Source of the DNA: Myxococcaceae bacterium
GTDB lineage: Bacteria; Myxococcota; Myxococcia; Myxococcales; Myxococcaceae
Assembly: GCA_017881265.1 (NCBI GenBank)
Contig: JADGRA010000018.1
Coordinates: forward strand, 1 to 57,055
Length of the DNA: 57,055 nt
Reading direction: 5' to 3'
Each line of letters opens with the position of its first letter. Position 1 is the stretch's first letter. The notes under the pieces are model-generated. The model searched no databases and had not been told where the DNA came from. It worked only from the letters and a program-made list of their open reading frames with translations. Made by a program: the position numbers and the translations under genes. This document shows positions 47,466 to 54,069 of this stretch, piece by piece.

Positions 47466-48271
47466 GTCTCGCTCGCTGGACCACGCTGGCCGACCTGGCC
47501 GGCAGCGTTCCGGACGGCTCGCTGCTGGCTCCCGGCGGTTTCATGCTGGGCCGGGCGCCGATGGCGCTCGTGTTCGAGCTCATTCGACAGGGCCGACGCG
47601 ACCTCCGGGTGCTCTCGCTTCCCAATCCCTTGCCGGCGGAGATGCTGGTCGCCGCCGGTGCGGCCAGCCGGGTGGAATTCGCTTTCTCGGCGCTCACCTT
47701 GGGCGGCCGCGTCCGCCCCATGCCTTGCCTCAAGGCGGCCATCGAGGCGGGGACCATCGCCTGGGCGGAGATGGACGGCTACCGGATCGTCCAGCGACTG
47801 CGCGCCGCGGCCATGGGGCTCCCCTTCCTGCCGGCCCCGGATGCCGAGCGCTCGGAGCTGGCGAGCCTCGACCCCCCTGCCGTGGTGGTCGACCCGTTCA
47901 CCGGCGAGACCGTCCCGGTGGAGCGCGCCGTGGCCCCGGACGTCGCGCTGCTGCATGCACAGGCCGCCGACGCCGAGGGGAATCTCTTCTTCGAGGACCC
48001 CACGACCGACTTGTTGATGGCGGGCGCCGCGCGCCGTGTCCTGGCCACGGCCGACCGTCGCGTCGACCGGCTCCCCCGCGTCAGCCTGCCGGCGTTTCAG
48101 GTCGAGGCGGTCGCCGAGGTCTGGGGCGGGGCTCTGCCAACCGGGTCCGCCAGTCTCTACCCACACGACGAGGCCGACCTCCTCGAGTACCTCGCTCTCG
48201 CCGCCCAGGGCGCTGCAGCGCAGTACCTGGAACGCCGAAGTGGCGCGGTCCGCGCCCGGGATGCTGCATGA
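47462..48271 (+). CDS. aibA: AibA subunit of 3-methylglutaconyl-CoA decarboxylase (CoA-transferase fold)
   Basis: A 269-residue protein of the class I CoA-transferase alpha-subunit fold. It shows DGSLLAPGGFMLGRAPMALVFEL near the start, SALTLGGRVRPMPCLKAAIEAG, and ALLHAQAADAEGNLFFEDP. In M. xanthus the AibA/AibB pair is not a CoA transferase but decarboxylates 3-methylglutaconyl-CoA to 3,3-dimethylacryloyl-CoA. The assignment follows operon order and homology. It overlaps both aibR and aibB by four bases, which fits equal synthesis of the two subunits. Confidence 0.88.
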   Translation: MSLARWTTLADLAGSVPDGSLLAPGGFMLGRAPMALVFELIRQGRRDLRVLSLPNPLPAEMLVAAGAASRVEFAFSALTLGGRVRPMPCLKAAIEAGTIAWAEMDGYRIVQRLRAAAMGLPFLPAPDAERSELASLDPPAVVVDPFTGETVPVERAVAPDVALLHAQAADAEGNLFFEDPTTDLLMAGAARRVLATADRRVDRLPRVSLPAFQVEAVAEVWGGALPTGSASLYPHDEADLLEYLALAAQGAAAQYLERRSGAVRARDAA

Positions 48272-48990
48272 CCGCCACCCACGCCGACGCTCTTCTGGCC
48301 GCGATGGCTGCCGAGATTCGCGACGGGGACGTCGTGGCCACGGGAGTCGCCTCGCCGCTCGCCATCCTGGCCATCGCGCTGGCGAAGGCCACGCATGCCC
48401 CACGCCTGACCTACCTGGCCTGTGTCGGCTCGGTAAACCCGGACGTTCGACGACTTCACGCCTCATCCGAGGACCTGGCGTACCTCGAGCATCGACGCGG
48501 GGATATCTGCATCCCCGACCTCTTCGACCATGCCCGGCGGGGCCGCATCGACATCATCTTCTTCGGTGCGGCAGAGGTCGACGGCGCCGGTCGCTCCAAC
48601 ATGAGTGCAACCGGCTCCCTCGACCGACCGACGGTGAAGCTGCCCGGCGTTGCGGGCGCCGCGGCGCTGCGCCGTTGGGTAAAGCGTCCGGTGCTGGTGA
48701 TGCCCAAACAAACCAAGCGGAACCTGGTGGCCCGTGTCCAGGTGGCCTCCACCGTCGATGGGCGACCCACGCCTCTGCTCACCGACCTGGGGCGGTTCCA
48801 GGTTGGCGCCGATGGGGCCAGTCTCCATCGCCACCGAGCCTGGACAACGCCGGTGGAGGTCGCCGAGCGCACCGGCTTCGCCTTCACGGTCGCTGCCGAC
48901 CTCCGCACGGATGCGGCACCCGCGGAGGCCGCGCTGGCGGCGATTGCCGCGCTGGACCCGGACAATTTCAGGGAGCGGTTGGTTGGCTGA
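48268..48990 (+). CDS. aibB: AibB subunit of 3-methylglutaconyl-CoA decarboxylase (CoA-transferase fold)
   Basis: A 240-residue beta-subunit-type protein. Where CoA transferases carry the catalytic glutamate (S-E-N-G type motif), this one has YLACVGSVNP, so Cys52 replaces Glu. That agrees with the M. xanthus AibB description, in which a cysteine occupies the active site, and with loss of transferase chemistry. Other visible segments are IIFFGAAEVDGAGRSNMSAT and VLVMPKQTKRNLV. ATG at 48268 overlaps the aibA stop. Confidence 0.9.
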   Translation: MTATHADALLAAMAAEIRDGDVVATGVASPLAILAIALAKATHAPRLTYLACVGSVNPDVRRLHASSEDLAYLEHRRGDICIPDLFDHARRGRIDIIFFGAAEVDGAGRSNMSATGSLDRPTVKLPGVAGAAALRRWVKRPVLVMPKQTKRNLVARVQVASTVDGRPTPLLTDLGRFQVGADGASLHRHRAWTTPVEVAERTGFAFTVAADLRTDAAPAEAALAAIAALDPDNFRERLVG

Positions 48991-49015
48991 AGTCAGGGCA
49001 ACCCGGGAGAAACGC

Positions 49016-50056
49016 ATGGATGCGGTTGTGCTGAGGGCGTTTGGAAACTCGGAGAACCTCCGGCTGGAGTCCGTCCCGGAACCGACGGTCGGTCCCGGGG
49101 AGGTCCTTCTCCGCGTCCGCGCGTGTGGCGTCTGCTACCACGACGTCATCAACCGCCGCGGTCAGCTTCCCCGCACGAGCGTTCCAGCCATTCTTGGACA
49201 CGAGGTCGCCGGTGACGTCATCGTCGTGGGCCCGGGGGTCCAAGGCTGGGGGGTCGGCGACCGCGCGGCAACCTTGCAGCGGCTTTCCTGTGGGAGCTGC
49301 CCCATTTGCCTCTCCGGACGTCCGACGCTCTGCAAGAAGGACGCGCGTTTCTTCGGCGAAGAAATCCCCGGCGGCTACGCCTCGCTGATGGCGGCGCCGG
49401 TGGCTGGGCTGGGTCGGGTGCCCGCCGGCCTCTCGTGGGAGGCGGCGGCGACGGCCTGCTGCACCACCGGCACGGCGGTCCACGTGGTCCGTACCCGCGG
49501 CCGCGTTCGTCCGGGTGAGGTGGTGCTCGTCACCGGGGCAAGTGGTGGCGTCGGGCTCTCCGCCGTGCAGCTCGCCCGGCTCGACGGCGCCCGGGTGCTG
49601 GCCGTCACCTCCAGCGCCTCCAAAGTCGAGGCACTCGAAGCGGCCGGTGCACACGAGGTCATCGTCTCACCCAACCTCGACTTCGCCGCGGAGGTCCGCC
49701 GGCGCAGCGGTGGCGACGGCGTCAATGTGGTCCTGGAAATCGTCGGGAGCGCGACCTTCGCCCAGTCGCTGCGCTGCATCGCGCCCGGCGGGCGCCTGGT
49801 CGTGGTGGGTAACCTTGTGACTCGCGACGTGACCCTCAACCCCGGCCTGGTCATCGTCAAGGAGCTGGAAATCATCGGAGCATTCGCGACTGACCAGGCC
49901 GAACTGGAGGAGGCGCTCAAGCTGACCGCCGACCGTTCCATCCAACCTTTCATTTCGGAGGCCCTTCCCCTGGCCGACGCTGCCCTCGCGCACACGCGCC
50001 TGGAGCAGCGGGGGGTTGCTGGGCGAATCGTGCTCGTTCCACGAGCCGCCGCATGA
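49016..50056 (+). CDS. aibC: AibC, 3,3-dimethylacryloyl-CoA reductase (medium-chain dehydrogenase fold)
   Basis: A 346-residue zinc-type medium-chain dehydrogenase/reductase. It shows RVRACGVCYHDVINRRG, LGHEVAGDV, a structural zinc lobe with four Cys (LSCGSCPICLSGRPTLCKK) and the nucleotide motif VLVTGASGGVGLSAVQLA. In M. xanthus AibC reduces 3,3-dimethylacryloyl-CoA to isovaleryl-CoA with NADH or NADPH. The ribosome site GGGAG lies a few bases before the ATG at 49016. It is separated from aibB by 25 bases. Confidence 0.9.
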   Translation: MDAVVLRAFGNSENLRLESVPEPTVGPGEVLLRVRACGVCYHDVINRRGQLPRTSVPAILGHEVAGDVIVVGPGVQGWGVGDRAATLQRLSCGSCPICLSGRPTLCKKDARFFGEEIPGGYASLMAAPVAGLGRVPAGLSWEAAATACCTTGTAVHVVRTRGRVRPGEVVLVTGASGGVGLSAVQLARLDGARVLAVTSSASKVEALEAAGAHEVIVSPNLDFAAEVRRRSGGDGVNVVLEIVGSATFAQSLRCIAPGGRLVVVGNLVTRDVTLNPGLVIVKELEIIGAFATDQAELEEALKLTADRSIQPFISEALPLADAALAHTRLEQRGVAGRIVLVPRAAA

Positions 50057-50070
50057 GGAGTGGTGAAGCC

Positions 50071-51321
50071 ATGAAGCAGCAAGTCGGAATCGAAGCCATC
50101 GCCGTCGCCCTTCCACGCCGCTACATCGACCTCGGCGACCTCGCCCGGGCCCGAGGCGTCGACCCTGCGAAGTACACACAGGGCCTTGGGGGTCTGGAGA
50201 TGTCGGTCGCCGAGCCGGGCGAGGACACCGCCGCGCTGGCTGCCTCTGCGGTGGCCAAACTCCTCGCCAACCGCGCGTTGGACCCCTCGCGCATCGGGAT
50301 GCTGGTGGTGGGGACGGAAACGGGCGTCGACCACTCCAAGGCCGTCGCGTCCTACGTGCAGGGAATGCTCCGCTTTCCTCAAAGCATGCGGACCTTTGAC
50401 TGCCAGCACGCTTGCTACGGTGGGACGGCCGCCCTTAATTCGGTGGCCGAGTGGATTGCCTCTGGCGCAGGAGCGGGCCGGGTGGGCATCGCGGTGTGCT
50501 CGGACATTGCTCGTTACGGCCTCAACACGTCCGGTGAGCCGACGCAGGGCGCCGGGGCAGTGGCCATGCTGGTGTCCGAGTCCCCCGAACTACTGGCCCT
50601 CGACGTGGGCGTCAGCGGGACCTGCAGCATGGACGTGCACGACTTCTGGCGGCCCCTCGGCCGCCGGGAGGCCGTCGTGGACGGCCACTACTCCATCCAG
50701 TGCTACTTGGAGGCGGTGTCCGGAAGCTACCGGGGCTGGCGCGCAAGAGCCCTCGGACGGGACTTGATTCGTTCGGCCGAGGTTCCGTCCGAGCAGTTGG
50801 CGCGCATCGCCTACCACGTGCCCTTCTGCAAGATGGCGAAGAAGGCACACGCGCAGGTTCGGCGCTGCGACATCGAAGACCGAACGGGCAAGGCGCTCGA
50901 CGCAAGCGCCGAGGCCGAAGAGACGCCCCGGGCCGCGGCGAGCTTCGAAACTCAGGTCGCGCCCTCCCTCGGCCTGTCCGCCCGTGTCGGGAACATCTAC
51001 ACCGGCTCGCTTTACCTCAGCTTGGCCAGCCTCCTCCACAAGGAGGCGGCATTGCTGACCGGGAAGCGCATCGGCCTCTTCAGCTACGGGAGCGGCTGCG
51101 TCAGTGAATTCTTCTCTGGCGTGGTCGGGCCACGGGCCCCCACCGCCATCAACAGCGCCGGGCTGGACCGGGTCCTCGCCGACCGGGAGCGCATCGGGGT
51201 CGAGGAGTACACCCGCATCCTCGAGCTGCCGGCGGACCGGCCGCTCGGGACGCCGCCTCCGCCTGGAGCCTTCCGCTACGCGGGCACGGTGGACTACCGG
51301 CGCAGCTACGCTCGCGGCTGA
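50071..51321 (+). CDS. mvaS: 3-hydroxy-3-methylglutaryl-CoA synthase of the aib operon
   Basis: MvaS condenses acetyl-CoA with acetoacetyl-CoA to HMG-CoA. The 416-residue protein shows the nucleophile Cys115 in DCQHACYGGTAAL, IAVCSDIARYG, then the catalytic His in AYHVPFCKMAKKA, and SYGSGCVSEFFSG near the end. GGAG precedes the ATG at 50071. It is the last gene of the aib set and supplies HMG-CoA, which LiuC (not in the window) dehydrates to the AibA/B substrate. This gives isovaleryl-CoA without leucine breakdown. Confidence 0.95.
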   Translation: MKQQVGIEAIAVALPRRYIDLGDLARARGVDPAKYTQGLGGLEMSVAEPGEDTAALAASAVAKLLANRALDPSRIGMLVVGTETGVDHSKAVASYVQGMLRFPQSMRTFDCQHACYGGTAALNSVAEWIASGAGAGRVGIAVCSDIARYGLNTSGEPTQGAGAVAMLVSESPELLALDVGVSGTCSMDVHDFWRPLGRREAVVDGHYSIQCYLEAVSGSYRGWRARALGRDLIRSAEVPSEQLARIAYHVPFCKMAKKAHAQVRRCDIEDRTGKALDASAEAEETPRAAASFETQVAPSLGLSARVGNIYTGSLYLSLASLLHKEAALLTGKRIGLFSYGSGCVSEFFSGVVGPRAPTAINSAGLDRVLADRERIGVEEYTRILELPADRPLGTPPPPGAFRYAGTVDYRRSYARG

Positions 51322-51330
51322 CGGAGGGCC

Positions 51331-51684
51331 ATGAGGACTGGTTCTGGCACTCACCATGGCAAGGGCGTAGCGTTTGCGTCACACATGCCAACGCCAACAG
51401 AACCGAAAACGGTTCCAGGCCTCGAAGGTGCCATCGCCACATCACCGGAGCGGGTTCCGGCGCGGACGCGGGAAGGGCGCGTGACGCTGGCCGCGTGGAG
51501 AATGACCGTCACCACGCCGAATGGCCCCGGGGCAATCGTCCTGGTGGAGACCCACGTCGGTGCCGTGTTCCGCGGCGAGGGCATCTTCCTCGGCTGGGCC
51601 CAGGACACGCTGGATGCCGCCTACCGGGCCCTGGTGCCCAAGGCGCCCTCAGATGCGAACGCCCACCATCCCCAGCTTGGCTAA
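51331..51684 (+). CDS. Unknown small protein after mvaS
   Basis: A 117-residue protein of unknown family. GGAGGG sits just before the ATG at 51331; an internal ATG at 51385 has no comparable site. The N-terminus is polar. The second half has WRMTVTTPNGPGAIVLVETH then VGAVFRGEGIFLGWAQDTLD, alternating strands and a helix, ending in DAAYRALVPK. It lies ten bases after mvaS, so it may be the last gene of the aib operon, and it abuts fdhE tail to tail. Confidence 0.6.
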   Translation: MRTGSGTHHGKGVAFASHMPTPTEPKTVPGLEGAIATSPERVPARTREGRVTLAAWRMTVTTPNGPGAIVLVETHVGAVFRGEGIFLGWAQDTLDAAYRALVPKAPSDANAHHPQLG

Positions 51685-52494
51685 CTAGACGCCTGCCAGT
51701 CCGGGCTCGATGCGCGCGAAGCCTTGGTCTGCCGCCCAGAGGTCCAGGCTTAACGAGACCAAGTCGTCCACCTCGGGAATCGCGTGGCCGTCCAGCGAGA
51801 GGTCGATGGATTTGAGGTAACGGCGGCAAGTCTCGCAGGCCTCGATGCGAGCTGTCGGGTAGCGCTCCGTGTTGAAGGCCGGCAGTTTGTCCGGGTCCTC
51901 CTCCCCGCACGCCGGACACAGGATGCGGTTCACCACCCACTCGCTCCCGCACAGGGCGCACAGCAGCACGCGCTGGGCGCCATGGCTGTTGGGGACCGGA
52001 CGTCGGGCGGCCACCCACGGCTGGCCGCCGCAGTGAGGACAGAGCCTTCCGGCCGTCGGTCGGTCCACCGGCACCTTGTTCCGGACCAGCACCTCGACAT
52101 AGGGGCGAAGTGCGGCACGGGAGAGGAAGTCCTCGCGGTCGTCCCGGGTGCCGTTCCAGTAGACGCTCAGCCGTGCCTGCGCCACTTCGGGAGGCTCCGA
52201 CAGGCGCTCGCGGGCCACCTCCGCGAGGGTGGGTGGGGCGACCTCGGCCGCATACCGGTGCACCGCCCGGAGCGGCTCCACCAGTCGGCCGCCATCGGCC
52301 TCGAGTCGTCCGGCGAGCGGGCGCGTGGCGTGCAGCGCCTGAATGGCGGCCGCCACCTCGCCCTGGACGCGGTACAGCCCGGCGGCGAACCGAAGCGGCT
52401 CTCCCGCGACGTTGCTCGAGCCAGCGAGCGCATCAGCTCGCTCGGCAGCCCGGCGGAACGCGGCGGAGATGGGCGACTTACTTTCGCTGCTCAC
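51685..52494 (-). CDS. fdhE: Formate dehydrogenase accessory protein FdhE
   Basis: FdhE is a cytoplasmic maturation factor that binds exported formate dehydrogenase apoenzymes. The 269-residue protein has a helical N-terminal part and a rubredoxin-like metal domain with CPHCGGQP, CALCGSEW, CPACGEED and CETCRRYLK, four CxxC pairs at about 150-230. Length and order match FdhE. The GTG start at 52494 lies inside the end of the cytochrome gene (17-base overlap), so it is coupled to the fdn operon. Confidence 0.92.
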   Translation of the reverse strand: MSSESKSPISAAFRRAAERADALAGSSNVAGEPLRFAAGLYRVQGEVAAAIQALHATRPLAGRLEADGGRLVEPLRAVHRYAAEVAPPTLAEVARERLSEPPEVAQARLSVYWNGTRDDREDFLSRAALRPYVEVLVRNKVPVDRPTAGRLCPHCGGQPWVAARRPVPNSHGAQRVLLCALCGSEWVVNRILCPACGEEDPDKLPAFNTERYPTARIEACETCRRYLKSIDLSLDGHAIPEVDDLVSLSLDLWAADQGFARIEPGLAGV

Positions 52495-53179
52495 CCGTCA
52501 CGTCACGGTACCAACGGGGGTGGTGCAGCCTGGCCCAGGGCTTGCTCACCGTTCCGTCCACCATCGACTCGAACGTCCCTGGATCGGCAATGGCCAGATA
52601 GACGTGCCCGATGATGAGGAGGAAGAAAGCGATGAAGGCCACGTCGTGGAGAATCCAGGACACTTCTCGGAGGGCCTGGGGGAAGACGCCCGGGAACCAG
52701 AGCACCAGGCCGGAGAGGAAGAGCGCCACGCCGCCGAGCAGTGCTATCCAGAACAGCGCCTTCTGCCCGCCGTTGTATTTCCCAGTCTCCGGGTCGGTCG
52801 ACTCGAAGCGGAGGTACTTGGCGAAGTAGGCGGGGCTGAGCCATTCCATGTCTCTGCCCGACATCACCATCTGGCTCCACCAACTGGCGGCCATCCACAG
52901 AAGGCCGACCGAGAAGAGCACCCCGAGGAACGGGTGAAGCCAGCGGCAGACCTGCAGGCCACCGAAGAGAGCCGCCATCCAGCCGAAAATGGGCGTCCAG
53001 ATGGGCATCCCGGTGAGAAAGCTGAGGATGAAGCTCGTGCCCACCAGCCAGTGCATGAGGCGCGTGGCCAGGGTGTGGCGAACAATCCGGTCGCCGACTT
53101 CCACATCCTCCAAAGAACGGGCGACCGCGATGGCTGCGTCTGCATGTCCGACGTTGGGTGGCGAGACGACGTGAGCCAT
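52478..53179 (-). CDS. fdnI: Formate dehydrogenase-N/O type cytochrome b subunit
   Basis: This 233-residue membrane subunit passes electrons from the iron-sulfur subunit through b hemes to quinone. Four hydrophobic segments are visible, with His residues suited to heme ligation: RLMHWLVGTSFILSF, RWLHPFLGVLFSVGLL, and SWILHDVAFIAFFLL with IIGHVYLAI. ATG at 53179 comes two bases after the fdnH stop, with GGAGG in front. A larger upstream frame overlaps fdnH and is discarded. Confidence 0.93.
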   Translation of the reverse strand: MAHVVSPPNVGHADAAIAVARSLEDVEVGDRIVRHTLATRLMHWLVGTSFILSFLTGMPIWTPIFGWMAALFGGLQVCRWLHPFLGVLFSVGLLWMAASWWSQMVMSGRDMEWLSPAYFAKYLRFESTDPETGKYNGGQKALFWIALLGGVALFLSGLVLWFPGVFPQALREVSWILHDVAFIAFFLLIIGHVYLAIADPGTFESMVDGTVSKPWARLHHPRWYRDVTGEQRK

Positions 53180-53181
53180 GG

Positions 53182-54057
53182 TCAGCCTCCAGTCCGGGGA
53201 GGGTTGTCGTCGTGGGGCTTCTTGGGACCCGTTCTGACGTAGTGCGTGAACAGGCCAACCAGCGTCGCGCCGATGGCGAAGATGCCAAGCGGCTTGAGAA
53301 TGCGCTTGCTGAATGTGACCGAAAGGGGCACGCGCGGGTCCTTGGGCAGGCCGTAGAGCTCGGGCTTGTCTCCGTGCGCGAGCACGGTGACCACACCGGT
53401 GCCACCCACGCCGGGCGGGTCGTAGAGCATGGCGTTGGCGAATCCGTTGGCCTGGAGCTGCTTCACCCTGGCGTGGCCGAGCTCGACCATGTCTTCCTTG
53501 GTGCCGAAGTGGAGGCAGCCGGTGGGGCAGGCTTTGATGCACGCCGGCTCCAGCCCCGAGTCCACGCGGTCAACGCACAGTGTGCACTTCGACATCTTTC
53601 CGGTCTTGGCGGAGAAGCGCGGAACATCGAAGGGGCAGCCCGTCTCGCATAGGCCGCAGCCGATGCAGTTCTCGGCGTTGACGTCGACGATGCCGTTCGC
53701 GTACTGGACGATGGCCCCCGGCGCCGGACACGCTGCGAGGCAGCCCGGGTCGGCGCAATGCATGCACTGGTCCTTGCGCATCAGCCAGGCCAGTCCGCCC
53801 TCGAACTCCTGTTCGTTGAAGCGAATCAGGTTCCAGAAATCCGCCTGAAGCGTGGGAAGCGTCTGGTAGGTGCCCACCTGCTGAGTGGGGACGACCGGCA
53901 GGTCGTTCCACTCCTGGCAGGCGACTTCGCACGCCTTGCAGCCGATGCAGGTCGATGTGTCGATGTACTTCGACACTTTGGCGAGCACGCGCAGGCCGGT
54001 GTTTTGGCCCCGGAGGGAGGCGGAGGACTGAAGGACTTCAAGGCCTTGGATGGGCAT
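53182..54057 (-). CDS. fdnH: Formate dehydrogenase iron-sulfur (beta) subunit
   Basis: A 291-residue ferredoxin-like subunit with four Cys clusters for four [4Fe-4S] centres: CIGCKACEVACQEW, CMHCADPGCLAACP, CIGCGLCETGCPF, and CTLCVDRV with CIKACP. One C-terminal membrane helix (LGIFAIGATLVGLFTHYV, about 255-275) anchors it, as in E. coli FdnH. The ribosome site GGAG overlaps the fdnG stop, giving tight coupling in the order alpha, beta, gamma, FdhE. Confidence 0.95.
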   Translation of the reverse strand: MPIQGLEVLQSSASLRGQNTGLRVLAKVSKYIDTSTCIGCKACEVACQEWNDLPVVPTQQVGTYQTLPTLQADFWNLIRFNEQEFEGGLAWLMRKDQCMHCADPGCLAACPAPGAIVQYANGIVDVNAENCIGCGLCETGCPFDVPRFSAKTGKMSKCTLCVDRVDSGLEPACIKACPTGCLHFGTKEDMVELGHARVKQLQANGFANAMLYDPPGVGGTGVVTVLAHGDKPELYGLPKDPRVPLSVTFSKRILKPLGIFAIGATLVGLFTHYVRTGPKKPHDDNPPRTGG

Positions 54058-54069
54058 CGCCGTGCTCTC

